Positions 1 to 8,766 are shown, counted from the stretch's first letter. The stretch: DNA of 36,188 nucleotides from Prevotella sp. (GCA_017474925.1 JAFVGN010000051.1:1-36188), one strand, 5' to 3'. Notes: generated from the letters alone by a model not told the origin. Numbers and translations are program-made.

Positions 1-1
1 G

Positions 2-247
2 GCAGAGGACAACATCTCAAGCCGTGAGTTCATCAAGAAGGCCGAGTTCGTCAACATCAAGAGCCTGCTGTCAGGCAAGGACGACGAGGAAAACGGCACT
101 GAGAACGAGGATGCCGAGAACGGTGACAACACCCAGAACGGCAACGGTGAGAACACTGGCAACGGTGAGAACACCGACCCTGACAACGGTGATGACAACG
201 GTGGTGGCGGCGGTCTGCCCGGCGGTGGCGGCGGAGCAGAAGGATGA
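2..247 (+). CDS. 3' end of an unidentified gene with acidic Asn/Gly-rich tail
   Basis: The window opens inside this gene; the reading frame runs from base 2 to a TGA at 245-247, giving the last 81 residues. The first part (AEDNISSREFIKKAEFVNIK) looks like folded sequence. It is followed by about 40 residues of Asp/Glu/Asn/Gly repeats such as NGDN, NGEN and TGNGENT, and a final glycine run ending GGGGGAEG. A long acidic, low-complexity tail like this could be disordered. Some Bacteroidetes HU-like DNA-binding proteins carry comparable tails, so that is a possible identity, but nothing visible here proves it. A different frame in the same bases is also open but gives only Thr/Arg-rich nonsense. 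Its 3' side faces ldhA across a repeat-rich spacer. Confidence 0.6.
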   Translation, partial: AEDNISSREFIKKAEFVNIKSLLSGKDDEENGTENEDAENGDNTQNGNGENTGNGENTDPDNGDDNGGGGGLPGGGGGAEG

Positions 248-250
248 TCT

Positions 251-278
251 GAATTAGAAATTAGGAATTAGAAATTAG
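251..278. repeat. 14-bp tandem duplication
   Basis: The 14-base unit GAATTAGAAATTAG occurs twice without a gap (251-264 and 265-278), just after the stop codon of the partial gene. It is AT-rich and encodes nothing obvious. Confidence 0.8.
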
Positions 279-400
279 AACTTTGGGAGCAGCGAGAGCA
301 AACAAGCTTGCTTGATTTGCCGAGGCGTGACAAAAGTCAAAGAAGTTAAATTATGATTTGACCATTAAATCAAAACAAGGATTCTGATGTCTAATACCTG

Positions 401-524
401 ATGAGCGAGGAACGAGGAAGGAGAATACTCCGAGGGCTGAAAATTACCCCCAGGACATGTCTCCTTCCTCGTCACTCGTTACTCCTTCCTCGAAAACTTC
501 CTTCCTCAAAATCTTCCTCCCTCG
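401..524. repeat. purine/pyrimidine inverted and tandem repeats between convergent genes
   Basis: ACGAGGAAGGAG at 412-423 is the exact reverse complement of CTCCTTCCTCGT at 461-472, giving a 12-bp arm with a 37-base loop. CTCCTTCCTCG recurs at 482-492, 21 bases after the first copy, and degenerate copies follow up to about 524. The 290-base spacer from 248 to 537 separates the 3' ends of two convergent genes and holds no gene that I can support. The stem could act as a transcription barrier but lacks a clear T-tract. Confidence 0.7.
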
Positions 525-537
525 AAAACCGCAGTCT

Positions 538-1536
538 TTACTTCACTTCGTTCACCAGTTCCTTACCGTCAAGGAAGTCACGGATGTTTTGGAAGGTAGT
601 TACAGCGATGTTATGAGTGGCCTCGCGAGTGAAGAATGCCTGATGAGAGGTGACGATGACGTTGGGCATCATCAGCAGCAGAGCCAGCTTGTCGTCGTCA
701 ATCATACGGTCGGAGCGGTCTTCGTAGAAATAGTCGGCCTCTTCCTCGTAAACGTCAAGAGCAGCGGAGCCTACCTGATGCGAGCGCAGACCGTTGATGA
801 GGTCTTCGGTCTTTATGAGCTTGCCGCGTCCCGTATTGATAATCATCACGCCATACTTCATCTTCGTAATACTGTCGCTGTTGATGATGAACTGGGTTTC
901 TTCCGTCAGCGGACAGTGCAGCGAGATGATATCAGAGCCTTCATACAATTCGTCGAGCGTCACCATCTTCACTTGATGCTCCTTGGCGAAAGCCTCATCA
1001 GGATAGACATCGTAAGCCAGGATGTTCATGCCGAAGCCACGCAGAATCTTGATCAGTTCCTTGGCGATGCGTCCCATGCCGACAATACCCGCCGTCTTGC
1101 CGTACATATCGAAGCCCAAGAGTCCACCAAGGCGGAAGTTGCCCTCACGGGTACGATAGACAGAGCGGTACACCTTGCGGTTCAGTGTCAGCATTAACGT
1201 GACAGCATACTCCGCCACTGCATGCGGGGAATAGGCCGGCACGCGCACCACACGGATTCCATGCTTTTGGGCTGCACGTACGTCGACGTTGTTGAATCCG
1301 GCACAGCGCAGGGCGATAAGTCTCACACCGTTTTCTGCCAGCCGCTCTATGACCCGTTCGTCACACTCTGCATTGACGAAGATACACACCACGTCCATGC
1401 CTCGTGTCAGAGACACCGTGTTCAGGCTCAGCCGTTCCTTGAAATACTGGATGTCAAATCCAAACTCACCGTTCACTTTGTTGAAGTTCTCACGGTCGTA
1501 ACTCTTCGCGTCGAAAAATGCAATCTTTGTCGCCAT
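538..1536 (-). CDS. ldhA: D-lactate dehydrogenase (2-hydroxyacid dehydrogenase)
   Basis: This enzyme reduces pyruvate to D-lactate with NADH in the cytoplasm, as a fermentative redox outlet. The 332-residue protein resembles E. coli LdhA along its whole length and is about the same size (329). An N-terminal catalytic segment contains IALRCAGFNNVD near residues 74-85. A Rossmann domain follows, with GMGRIA at 153-158. The expected catalytic residues are present: Arg237 in NTGRG, Glu266 in DVYEEE and His298 in TSHQAF. I start it at the ATG giving MATKIAFFDAK, because it aligns with the family start; the frame stays open ten codons further to a TTG. It appears monocistronic, with a promoter-like element at 1586-1593. 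Identification is firm; substrate preference is inferred from family. Confidence 0.93.
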   Translation of the reverse strand: MATKIAFFDAKSYDRENFNKVNGEFGFDIQYFKERLSLNTVSLTRGMDVVCIFVNAECDERVIERLAENGVRLIALRCAGFNNVDVRAAQKHGIRVVRVPAYSPHAVAEYAVTLMLTLNRKVYRSVYRTREGNFRLGGLLGFDMYGKTAGIVGMGRIAKELIKILRGFGMNILAYDVYPDEAFAKEHQVKMVTLDELYEGSDIISLHCPLTEETQFIINSDSITKMKYGVMIINTGRGKLIKTEDLINGLRSHQVGSAALDVYEEEADYFYEDRSDRMIDDDKLALLLMMPNVIVTSHQAFFTREATHNIAVTTFQNIRDFLDGKELVNEVK

Positions 1537-1585
1537 ATCATTGTCGTTTTTGTCGGTTAATACCAAATTTGTTTAAATCAGTCTA

Positions 1586-1593
1586 CAAATATA
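1586..1593 (-). promoter_or_regulatory. -7 element, probable ldhA promoter
   Basis: Read on the minus strand this is TATATTTG, matching the Bacteroidetes TAnnTTTG element, about 50 bases upstream of the ldhA ATG. No good -33 TTG stands at the expected distance, so confidence is moderate. Confidence 0.45.
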
Positions 1594-1712
1594 ATCAAAA
1601 ATACTGAATTTCACTCCTATTTATGACGTTATTTAGGATAGTTTATTCATTTTCGCATGTTTTACATACTCTATAGAAGAATGCTGGTGGTGAAAATGTG
1701 GTGCAATTGGAG

Positions 1713-1756
1713 TAAAAAAAATCGGCAAATAGTCAAATTTCAACTACTTACCGATT
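1713..1756 (-). terminator. Rho-independent terminator of tRNA-Arg
   Basis: On the minus strand a 13-bp stem is formed by the complements of 1744-1756 and 1720-1732, with two G-U pairs and an 11-base loop. It is followed immediately by a run of T (the A-run at 1714-1720 on the plus strand). It begins 8 bases after the tRNA 3' end. Confidence 0.85.
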
Positions 1757-1764
1757 ATCGTTTG

Positions 1765-1838
1765 TGATCCGGTCGGGATTCGAACCCGAGACCCACAGCT
1801 TAGAAGGCTGTTGCTCTATCCAGCTGAGCTACCAGACC
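1765..1838 (-). tRNA. tRNA-Arg (anticodon TCT)
   Basis: Reading the minus strand from 1838 gives a complete 74-base cloverleaf. The acceptor stem is GGTCTGG/CCGGATC with two wobble pairs, and the D arm is GCTC/GAGC. The anticodon stem is ACAGC/GCTGT around loop CTTCTAA, so the anticodon is TCT. The T arm is TCGGG-TTCGAAT-CCCGA and the discriminator base is A. CCA is not encoded. It has its own promoter and terminator, so it is a single-gene transcription unit reading AGA codons. Confidence 0.97.
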
Positions 1839-1852
1839 ATCAAAATCGGGTG

Positions 1853-1883
1853 CAAAGGTACAAATAAGTGAGCACAAAACCAA
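1853..1883 (-). promoter_or_regulatory. promoter of tRNA-Arg
   Basis: On the minus strand, TTG (1881-1883) is followed after 20 bases by TACCTTTG (1853-1860). The tRNA begins 14 bases after the -7 element, which is the same spacing as at the tRNA-Ser promoter in this window. Confidence 0.8.
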
Positions 1884-1955
1884 AAGAAAAGTGATATTTC
1901 TTTTTGTTTTGAGCAAAAGAACCCATTTCCTTTTCTTTTTTCTTGGCTAAATTCG

Positions 1956-1963
1956 TAACTTTG
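1956..1963 (+). promoter_or_regulatory. -7 element, probable promoter of the TrmH-family gene
   Basis: TAACTTTG matches TAnnTTTG and lies 17 bases upstream of the ATG at 1981, implying a short leader. No convincing TTG stands at the -33 position. Confidence 0.5.
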
Positions 1964-1980
1964 TAGCAAATTAAGAAGAT

Positions 1981-2778
1981 ATGATTGAGATTACGTCGAT
2001 AGATGATGAGCGGGTGAGGATGTTCAGCAAACTGACTGAAGCCCAGCTGCGAATGGAACTGGAACCGGAAAAAGGGCTCTTCATTGCAGAGAGTCCCAAA
2101 GTAATCCGCGTGGCACTTGATGCCGGATGGGAACCCATAGCCCTGCTCTGTGAAAGAAAGCACGTGGAAGGCGATGCCCATGACATCGTTGCACGTATAG
2201 GGTCGCATGTACCTATTTATATTGGTAGCCGTGAACTGCTCAAACAACTGACCGGCTATACGCTCACACGAGGTGTACTTTGTGCCATGCGGCGCAAGGC
2301 CCTACCGACCGTGGAGGAGGTTGTCAAAGATGCACGGCGCATCGTTGTCATCGAAGCTGTCACCGACACTACTAACATCGGAGCCATCTTCCGGTCTGCT
2401 GCCGCCTTGGGGATTGACGCAGTATTGCTGACACACGACACCTGTGACCCTCTGAATCGACGTGCCGTCCGCGTATCCATGGGGACTGTATTCCTCGTTC
2501 CCTGGACATGGCTCGACGCTCCCATACACACCCTTCACAAGTATGGTTTCCGAACGGCAGCGATGGCATTGAGTGAACAATCCATATCGCTTGACAACCC
2601 ATGCCTTCGTGCGGAGCAACGCCTTGCCATCATCATGGGGACAGAAGGCGACGGCCTCCCCTATCATACGATAGAAGAGGCCGACTATGTAGTACGTATC
2701 CCCATGGCTCACGGTGTTGACTCACTGAACGTTGCAGCAGCCGCTGCCGTTGCCTTCTGGGAACTTAGAAATCCTTAG
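1981..2778 (+). CDS. TrmH/SpoU-family RNA 2'-O-methyltransferase
   Basis: The protein (265 residues) belongs to the SPOUT class that transfers methyl groups from S-adenosylmethionine to ribose 2'-OH in rRNA or tRNA. An N-terminal substrate-binding-like segment (about 1-110, with [13 protein letters not shown]) precedes the knotted catalytic domain. All three motifs are visible: motif 1 [14 protein letters not shown] at 131-144 with the conserved Asn and Arg, motif 2 [10 protein letters not shown] at 217-226, and motif 3 [15 protein letters not shown] at 240-254. Length and order fit the family. The target nucleotide cannot be told from sequence, so I give no symbol. Its last 14 bases overlap the 3' end of thrS on the other strand. 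Confidence 0.9.
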   Translation: MIEITSIDDERVRMFSKLTEAQLRMELEPEKGLFIAESPKVIRVALDAGWEPIALLCERKHVEGDAHDIVARIGSHVPIYIGSRELLKQLTGYTLTRGVLCAMRRKALPTVEEVVKDARRIVVIEAVTDTTNIGAIFRSAAALGIDAVLLTHDTCDPLNRRAVRVSMGTVFLVPWTWLDAPIHTLHKYGFRTAAMALSEQSISLDNPCLRAEQRLAIIMGTEGDGLPYHTIEEADYVVRIPMAHGVDSLNVAAAAAVAFWELRNP

Positions 2779-4711
2779 TCATTTCCGCTACTTCGGAATT
2801 GATGTGGTCGATGAACTGCTGAATATCCATGACCGTCTGCTCGCCACCACCCTGAGGACGGACGGCAACAGTCTGATCCTGCTGTTCTTTCTCACCGACA
2901 ATGACCATGTAGGGAATACGCTTCAGCTCGTTGTCGCGAATCTTACGACCCAGCTTCTCATTGCGCAGATCAATGGTGGGACGTACACCACCCTGTTCGA
3001 GTTTCTTAGCCACCTCGCGGGCATAGTCGTTGTATTTCTCCGACAAAGGCAGGATGGCAACCTGATCGGGCGTGAGCCACAAGGGGAAATGGCCAGAAGT
3101 GTGCTCAATGAGTACAGCACAGAAACGTTCAAGAGAGCCAAAGGGTGCACGGTGAATCATGACAGGCGTCTTCTTCGTGTTGTCCTCATCGGTGTACTCC
3201 AACTGGAAACGCTTAGGCAGGTTATAGTCCACTTGAATGGTACCCAACTGCCAACGACGGCCGATGGCGTCCTTAATCATGAAGTCGAGCTTCGGACCAT
3301 AGAAAGCAGCCTCGCCATATTCAACCTTAGCGGGCAGTCCCTTCTCCTGACATGCCTCTACAATAGCCTTTTCTGCCAAAGCCCAGTCCTCGTCAGTACC
3401 CACATATTTCTCATGGTCGTTAGGATCGCGCAAGGAAATCTGAGCTTCGAAATTGAAGCCAAAAGCCGTCAGAACAATACCGATGATGTCCATGACATTG
3501 AGGAACTCCTGCTTCACCTGATCGGGGCGACAGAACAGATGGGCGTCGTCCTGCGTAAACGAACGGACTCGAGTCAGTCCATGCAACTCACCACTCTGCT
3601 CATAGCGGTAAACGGTACCGAACTCTGCGATGCGCAGAGGCAGGTCACGATAAGAACGTGGCTTCCATGCAAATATTTCACAATGGTGCGGGCAGTTCAT
3701 GGGTTTCAGCATGTACTCCTCATCTTCCTCGGGAGTATGGATAGGCTGGAAAGAATCCTTACCGTAGTGGGCATAGTGGCCAGAGGTAACATACAGATTC
3801 TTGGAGCCGATGTGTGGGGTGATGACTTCCTGATAGCCGAAACGCTTCTGCACCTTACGCAGATGGTCCTGCAAGCGCAGGCGAAGCTCGGTACCCTTGG
3901 GTAACCAGATAGGAAGACCCTTGCCCACCTTCTCTGAGAACATGAACAGCTCCATCTCCTTGCCAATCTTGCGGTGGTCGCGCTTCTTGGCCTCCTCGAG
4001 CATCACCAGATATTCGTCGAGCATCTTCTTCTTGGGGAAAGAGATACCGTAGAGACGCTGCATCTGTTCACGGTTAGCATCACCACGCCAGAATGCTCCG
4101 GCCACGGAGGTCAGTTTGACAGCCTTGATTTCACCCGTATCCACCAAATGCGGACCGCGGCAAAGGTCGGTAAAAGCTCCTTGTGTATAAGTTGTGATGG
4201 AGCCATCCTCCAAGTCCTGCTCAATGTGCTCACACTTGTAGGTCTGACCATCAGCCATGAAAGCTTTCAGAGCATCGGCCTTGGCCACTTCCTTGCGAAC
4301 AACGGGTTCTTTCTTGGAAGACAGTTCTTTCATCTTCGCTTCGATGGTGGGGAAGTCACTCTCCTTTATCATCTGTCCTTCAGGGAGAAGCACGTCGTAG
4401 AAGAAGCCATTCTCGACGGCAGGTCCGAAACCGAACTGAATGCCAGGATAGAGTTCCTGCAGGGCTTCTGCCAACAGGTGGGCTGATGTGTGCCAGAAGG
4501 TGTGTTTACCCTGCTCGTCATCCCACTTATAGAGTTCTATCGTCGCATCCTGATTGATGGGACGGTTCAACTCAATGGTCTCACCATTAACACCGCAGGC
4601 CAAAACGCTACGTGCCAGAGCTGGTGAAATACTCTCGGCAATCTGAAATCCGGTTACGCCTTGTTCATACGAGCGAACAGAACCATCCGGAAAAGTAATC
4701 TTAATTTCCAT
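2765..4711 (-). CDS. thrS: threonyl-tRNA synthetase
   Basis: Class II synthetase that charges tRNA-Thr and edits mischarged Ser-tRNA-Thr. The 648 residues match the family length. The order is: TGS domain (1-61), editing domain with HTSAH at 74-78 and CRGPH at 184-188, class II catalytic core, and anticodon-binding domain from about 545. The zinc ligands expected in the core are present: Cys340 in MNCPHH, His391 in DDAHLF and His520 in MIHRAPFG. Motif 2 is visible around FGTVYRYE at 364-371 and motif 3 around GSLERF. It has its own promoter. Its 3' end converges on and overlaps the TrmH-family gene, so the infC-rpmI-rplT genes that often follow thrS are not here. Confidence 0.98.
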   Translation of the reverse strand: MEIKITFPDGSVRSYEQGVTGFQIAESISPALARSVLACGVNGETIELNRPINQDATIELYKWDDEQGKHTFWHTSAHLLAEALQELYPGIQFGFGPAVENGFFYDVLLPEGQMIKESDFPTIEAKMKELSSKKEPVVRKEVAKADALKAFMADGQTYKCEHIEQDLEDGSITTYTQGAFTDLCRGPHLVDTGEIKAVKLTSVAGAFWRGDANREQMQRLYGISFPKKKMLDEYLVMLEEAKKRDHRKIGKEMELFMFSEKVGKGLPIWLPKGTELRLRLQDHLRKVQKRFGYQEVITPHIGSKNLYVTSGHYAHYGKDSFQPIHTPEEDEEYMLKPMNCPHHCEIFAWKPRSYRDLPLRIAEFGTVYRYEQSGELHGLTRVRSFTQDDAHLFCRPDQVKQEFLNVMDIIGIVLTAFGFNFEAQISLRDPNDHEKYVGTDEDWALAEKAIVEACQEKGLPAKVEYGEAAFYGPKLDFMIKDAIGRRWQLGTIQVDYNLPKRFQLEYTDEDNTKKTPVMIHRAPFGSLERFCAVLIEHTSGHFPLWLTPDQVAILPLSEKYNDYAREVAKKLEQGGVRPTIDLRNEKLGRKIRDNELKRIPYMVIVGEKEQQDQTVAVRPQGGGEQTVMDIQQFIDHINSEVAEMTKDF

Positions 4712-4744
4712 AAATACGAGATATGTTTAAATTTAAATCGGGTG

Positions 4745-4774
4745 CAAAGGTAGTGGAAACCAAGCAAAAAACAA
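4745..4774 (-). promoter_or_regulatory. promoter of thrS
   Basis: On the minus strand TTG (4772-4774), 19 bases, then TACCTTTG (4745-4752), 33 bases upstream of the thrS ATG. This matches the Bacteroidetes consensus well. Confidence 0.78.
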
Positions 4775-4823
4775 AATTAAAATGGAATATTTTTATTTGA
4801 AAGGCTGTTTCCTGTGCAATAAC

Positions 4824-6806
4824 CTACTTCCTGATACGCTTGATGATGCTATAGGCGGTATATAATCCCAGTTCACCGGCCTTGGACAAGTCGCTGATAG
4901 CCTCGTCCTGCTTCTTCAATGACATCAGAGCCAGTCCACGATTGTACCACGCTTCAGCCAGGTGAGGATCAAGTTCGATAGCACGGGAATAGTCGTCCAC
5001 AGCATGGGTAAAGTCCTGACGCTCCACATAGACATTGCCTCTGTTATAATAGAGATAGGCATTCTTGGAATTATATTTCAGTGCCGTCGTCAAGTCACTA
5101 AGCACATGATCAGTCTTCAAACGGACATCCGTACCCTGAGCAGCATTGAAGTCATTCAACCGCGACTGGCATACAGCACGCTGCCAATATGCTATAGACG
5201 AGACAGAATCGGTCTTCAGATAGTTGGTCAGGTCATCGATGGCATCCGCATAATTCTGAACGACACACAAGGCCACAGCACGTTCCAGAAGATTGTCCAG
5301 CTGGTCTATACGCTTGAAGTAACGCTGCGTTGACGCCTCGCTAAGTGTTATTTGTCCGGAAATAATGTACAATTGGCGGTCGGCAGGTAGCGTACGATTC
5401 AGCGAGTCAACCTGACGGTCGTAGGCCACATAGTGCTTGACAGCACTCTGCTGACGTTCGGTGGATAGCAGGAACATGGGCTGATAATCCATTCCAACCT
5501 TGCGGTTCTGGACTTTTCCGCGCCAGGCACTTTGGTATTCCTGTTTCATTTCCTCCTCATCGGCAACAGCCAGCTGATTATATTTTTCAATATCTTCGTC
5601 GCTACGCTTGCGTAACTGCTTTTTCGACAGACGCGGCTGGTGTCCGAAGCGTTTGTCCAGCTGTGCCTTCAAGATACGGAACTCATCCGTTTCGGCTTGC
5701 TTCGTCATGCCTAACTTCCGATAGCATTGGGCACGCTGATACAAACCCGTCCAGAAGTTAGGATACTGGTCGATAACCTTCGAATAGTCGCGAATAGCAG
5801 CACGGGGATTTCCAGTCTGTTCAAGGAGTAATGCCCTGTTATACAGCGCCATCAGATTGTCTGGTTCAAGTTTTAGAACAAAGTCGAAATCGGTAATGGC
5901 ACGGTTGTCATCACCGACCTGAGCACGCAACAATCCACGATTATAGTGACCGAGGAAGTTATTGGGGTCATAGTCCAAAGCAATATCATAGTCAGACATG
6001 GCACCACGCAGATTGCTTTGGTTAAAACGTGCCAAAGCACGGTTGATGTAGAGGTTGGCATCTTTAGGCAACAAGTGGATGGCTTTATCGAGCGAAGCCT
6101 CGCCCTCCTTCCATTCACTACGTGCCAGGCTAATGACAGCCCGCTGTGCCCAAACATTGCCATCATAGGCATCCAGTTCTATACTCTTATCAAGTGCAGC
6201 AATTGCCTGTGCAGTATCTTTTTGATGCAAGTATGCCTCGGCCTTCATGGCAGGTATACGTGCATTCTTGCTCCAGCGTATGGACATGGTATCCAGTTCG
6301 GCCAATGCACCTTCATAGTCTTTCTGCTGTAAACGGCACAAGGCTCGGTTATGCCATAGATTGATAGACTCAGGATCGTAGCGCAAGGCTCGGTTGTAGT
6401 CATCGATGGCGCCCGTGAAATTCTTCTGCTGAATGCGGCAGAGACCACGCAACTCATAAATGCCCACAACGAAAGGATTACGACTGAGAGCCTCTGTACA
6501 GTCGCCTTCAGCACCGGAATAATCGTCCAGATAATACTTCGCTACAGCCCTGTAGAACCATGGTTCATAGAGATATGGTTTTGCCGAAATGACCTGGTTG
6601 AAGTACTGCATGGACACAACATAGTCCTCATAATACAATGCTGACCGGCCTATCATCAGCAGACGGTCAACATTAAACTGAGCATGGATATAAGTGAAGA
6701 AAAACGGGAACCAGGATATGATGATTACCATGCAAGTACGCTTTTGCCATAAAAAGTACTGCCTGACATACAGTAACAGCCTGTTGAGGTAACCACTATC
6801 TCTCAT
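4824..6806 (-). CDS. tetratricopeptide-repeat protein, probably exported
   Basis: A 660-residue protein made mostly of TPR units. Repeats such as AIDDYNRALRYDPESINLWHNRALCRLQ run from about residue 45 to 390, in fragments readable as G/A-x3-DY-x-ALxxDP. A Lys/Glu-rich stretch follows (LSKKQLRKRSDEDIEKYNQ, about 395-415), and a second TPR block ends the protein. TPR arrays bind other proteins; no enzymatic motif is seen. The N-terminus is ambiguous: the start used here leaves a 25-residue leader before the hydrophobic segment MVIIISWFPFFFTYIHA. That second Met (6731) would give a conventional signal peptide ending before QFNVDRLL. The 23-base gap behind def favours the longer form. It is the last gene of the ruvX-def run. 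Confidence 0.85.
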   Translation of the reverse strand: MRDSGYLNRLLLYVRQYFLWQKRTCMVIIISWFPFFFTYIHAQFNVDRLLMIGRSALYYEDYVVSMQYFNQVISAKPYLYEPWFYRAVAKYYLDDYSGAEGDCTEALSRNPFVVGIYELRGLCRIQQKNFTGAIDDYNRALRYDPESINLWHNRALCRLQQKDYEGALAELDTMSIRWSKNARIPAMKAEAYLHQKDTAQAIAALDKSIELDAYDGNVWAQRAVISLARSEWKEGEASLDKAIHLLPKDANLYINRALARFNQSNLRGAMSDYDIALDYDPNNFLGHYNRGLLRAQVGDDNRAITDFDFVLKLEPDNLMALYNRALLLEQTGNPRAAIRDYSKVIDQYPNFWTGLYQRAQCYRKLGMTKQAETDEFRILKAQLDKRFGHQPRLSKKQLRKRSDEDIEKYNQLAVADEEEMKQEYQSAWRGKVQNRKVGMDYQPMFLLSTERQQSAVKHYVAYDRQVDSLNRTLPADRQLYIISGQITLSEASTQRYFKRIDQLDNLLERAVALCVVQNYADAIDDLTNYLKTDSVSSIAYWQRAVCQSRLNDFNAAQGTDVRLKTDHVLSDLTTALKYNSKNAYLYYNRGNVYVERQDFTHAVDDYSRAIELDPHLAEAWYNRGLALMSLKKQDEAISDLSKAGELGLYTAYSIIKRIRK

Positions 6807-6829
6807 CCTAAATTCTCGTTCTTAATAGC

Positions 6830-7390
6830 TCATTTCCTGACTACCTTGGTTCTGTATCCACAACGGAAACGTCCTTGAAGAAGGGCTTTCAGCTTGCTTT
6901 TGATGAGCTGTTTGCGCAATGGTGAAATACGATCCACAAACATTTTCCCGTCTAAATGATCGAACTCATGCTGCATGACACGTGCCAGATAGCCCTCTAT
7001 CCATTCATCGTGATGCTGAAAATCTTCATCGTCCCATTGCACATGAATGCGCGTGGGGCGTACCACTTTCTCATGAATAGCCGGCAATGACAAGCACCCT
7101 TCTTCCGAAGAGTCAGTATGAGCATCATCGTATTCCAAGATATGCGGATTGATGAAAACCTGACGGAAGCCCTTGTATTCAGGCATATCTTCACTAATGA
7201 CATCCAAATCGATGACTGACAAACGGATAGCCTTGCCTATTTGGGGTGCGGCAAGGCCAATACCCTCGCTCTCAGCCAATGTTTCCCACATATCGCTAAT
7301 CAACTCCTTCAGTTGCGGATAGTCAGAGGTAATGTCTTCTGCTATCTTTCGCAATACAGGCTGACCATATATATAAATAGGTAGAATCAC
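6830..7390 (-). CDS. def: peptide deformylase
   Basis: Metal-dependent hydrolase that removes the formyl group from the N-terminal Met of new proteins. The three signature motifs are intact: GIGLAAPQ at 43-50, EEGCLSLP with the metal ligand Cys99, and QHEFDHLDG with His141, Glu142 and His145. The best start is a GTG at 7388-7390, giving [15 protein letters not shown] and a 186-residue protein that matches Bacteroides deformylases; the frame is open for 29 more codons upstream but that part is unlike the family and overlaps ruvX. The gap to ruvX is 22 bases. A non-AUG start in an essential gene may limit its expression (inference). Confidence 0.94.
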   Translation of the reverse strand: MILPIYIYGQPVLRKIAEDITSDYPQLKELISDMWETLAESEGIGLAAPQIGKAIRLSVIDLDVISEDMPEYKGFRQVFINPHILEYDDAHTDSSEEGCLSLPAIHEKVVRPTRIHVQWDDEDFQHHDEWIEGYLARVMQHEFDHLDGKMFVDRISPLRKQLIKSKLKALLQGRFRCGYRTKVVRK

Positions 7391-7412
7391 TTTAACTATA
7401 TAATTTGATGGA

Positions 7413-7832
7413 TTAGGATAACTTTCTAGTACGTAGATAGTCCTGAAGAATAATCGTGGCACTGATTTCATCCACAAGAGCTTTGTCTTGACGGGCTTTC
7501 TTCTTCAGTCCGCCATCAAGCATTGCCCTATGGGCCAGAACTGACGTAAAGCGCTCGTCGTAATATTCGATAGGTATCTGGGGATTTGCCTTGCGCCAGC
7601 GGTTAACAAACTGCTGAACGCGCTGAAAGTTCTCGCTTGGCTGTCCGTTAGTCTGTCGAGGTTCACCAATGACAATACGCTCTACGGTCTCACGTCCCAC
7701 GTACTGGCAAAGAAAGTCAAACAGTTCCGAAGTATTGACAGTCGCCAACCCACCAGCAATTATTTGCAGCGGGTCAGTGACTGCCAATCCTGTTCGTTTC
7801 TTACCGTAATCTATTGATAATATACGCGCCAC
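7413..7832 (-). CDS. ruvX: YqgF/RuvX-type RNase H-fold nuclease
   Basis: A small (139 residues) RNase H-fold protein of the YqgF family, called a putative Holliday-junction resolvase and linked to pre-16S rRNA end processing. The conserved acidic sites are visible: Asp8 in [14 protein letters not shown], Glu in YYDERFTS and Asp in KALVDEISA near the C-terminus. [12 protein letters not shown] matches the family's central motif. It sits between the SPOR lipoprotein gene (3 bases upstream) and def, in the order common in Bacteroidetes, and is almost certainly co-transcribed with them. The rRNA role is from family knowledge; the name yqgF is equally used. Confidence 0.93.
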   Translation of the reverse strand: MARILSIDYGKKRTGLAVTDPLQIIAGGLATVNTSELFDFLCQYVGRETVERIVIGEPRQTNGQPSENFQRVQQFVNRWRKANPQIPIEYYDERFTSVLAHRAMLDGGLKKKARQDKALVDEISATIILQDYLRTRKLS

Positions 7833-7835
7833 GGC

Positions 7836-8333
7836 TTATTTTGCATAAAGCAGCCATGCACCTGGATATTTCGTCTGTAAGTCATTGCGGCTTGCAGCTG
7901 CCTCAGCCTTCGTGTCAAAAGTGGTAGCAACGACACGATACATAGCTGGCTGTACAGCCTGATTCAGAACAATCTGAGCGTTGTAGCCCTGATTCAACAA
8001 TGTCTGCTGCAGACCCTCGGCATTTGCCTTGAGCGAGAAGGAACCAACGACCACGCTGAAATTCCTTAAACCTGCACCACTAACAACGGTGACATTCTCC
8101 TGACGGACAGCAACGTTGTCGGCATTGTCCACTACACGAGTTTCAGTAACAGTCTTCTCTTCCAGAGGAACGACAACATTTTGCTCAACGGTCTGACGTT
8201 GTACAGGCTGCTGGGCTTCTTCCTGAGCCTTTGCTTTCAGATAAGCCTGCTTGTAGGCACTCTCACTTGATTTACAACTTGTAAAAATCATTGCTGCGCA
8301 GAGACCTGCGCTAAGTACGACGTACTTCTTCAT
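7836..8333 (-). CDS. SPOR-domain lipoprotein
   Basis: A 165-residue envelope protein. Residues 1-19 form a lipoprotein signal with lipobox FTSC, so Cys20 should be lipidated. A Gln/Glu/Val-rich linker (about 35-88) leads to a SPOR domain (about 90-165) with FSVVVGSFSLKANAEGLQQ and a closing YPGAWLLYAK. SPOR domains bind septal peptidoglycan stripped of stem peptides, so a role at the division site or in cell-wall sensing is likely. It is the first gene of a probable operon with ruvX, def and the TPR gene, starting from the promoter at 8389-8420. Confidence 0.9.
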   Translation of the reverse strand: MKKYVVLSAGLCAAMIFTSCKSSESAYKQAYLKAKAQEEAQQPVQRQTVEQNVVVPLEEKTVTETRVVDNADNVAVRQENVTVVSGAGLRNFSVVVGSFSLKANAEGLQQTLLNQGYNAQIVLNQAVQPAMYRVVATTFDTKAEAAASRNDLQTKYPGAWLLYAK

Positions 8334-8388
8334 AATTTTCTTAATTCCTTTTTTATTTGATTAAACTATGTATTCAAATTTATGAGTG

Positions 8389-8420
8389 CAAAAATACAAA
8401 ATATCGCGCAAACTTTACAA
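8389..8420 (-). promoter_or_regulatory. promoter of the SPOR lipoprotein-ruvX-def-TPR operon
   Basis: On the minus strand TTG (8418-8420), 21 bases, then TATTTTTG (8389-8396). The leader would be about 50 bases. Confidence 0.6.
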
Positions 8421-8436
8421 AAATACTGCGTAAAGT

Positions 8437-8467
8437 TTGTTAATTTGGAAAACTTTCCGTAAATTTG
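8437..8467 (+). promoter_or_regulatory. promoter of the YtxH-like small-membrane-protein operon
   Basis: TTG (8437-8439), 20 bases, then TAAATTTG (8460-8467), 41 bases before the ATG at 8509. It is divergent from the promoter at 8389-8420, with the two upstream elements only about 16 bases apart. Confidence 0.65.
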
Positions 8468-8508
8468 CCAACAGAAAACCGTTTAACACAATAAATATTT
8501 ATACGAAT

Positions 8509-8727
8509 ATGAGAAATTTAGGTTATTTAGGCGCATTCTTTGGCGGAGCTCTCGCCGGAGCAGTTATTGGACTATTACTCGCCCCCGAAAAAGGTGAAGA
8601 CACCCGTTGTAAGATAACCGACGCTATCGATGATTTTATGAAGAAGCACAACATCAAGCTAAGTCGCAAAGAAGTCAATGACCTCGTTGATGACATTGCA
8701 GACGTTGCACCAGAAGTTGAAGCTTAG
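8509..8727 (+). CDS. YtxH-like small membrane protein
   Basis: 72 residues. A glycine-rich hydrophobic helix (GAFFGGALAGAVIGLLLAPEKG, read as two halves) is followed by a charged amphipathic tail. The Gly-rich helix ending in LAPEKG is the hallmark of YtxH-family proteins, which are often linked to general stress in Firmicutes and occur widely in Bacteroidetes with unknown function. I use the ATG at 8509 because it starts right before the helix; the frame remains open upstream to a point inside the promoter. It heads three small plus-strand genes that are probably co-transcribed. Confidence 0.85.
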   Translation: MRNLGYLGAFFGGALAGAVIGLLLAPEKGEDTRCKITDAIDDFMKKHNIKLSRKEVNDLVDDIADVAPEVEA

Positions 8728-8766
8728 AGATTTGAGGTGAGTGGTTTGAGATAAGAGGCAAGTATT

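Noticed and set aside
457-1197. A 246-codon open frame on the plus strand
   Set aside because: Mirror of ldhA; no motif, and it begins inside the intergenic repeats.
2732-3904. A 390-codon open frame on the plus strand
   Set aside because: It is antisense to thrS, whose class II motifs, zinc ligands and editing site are all intact. The product has no recognisable domain.
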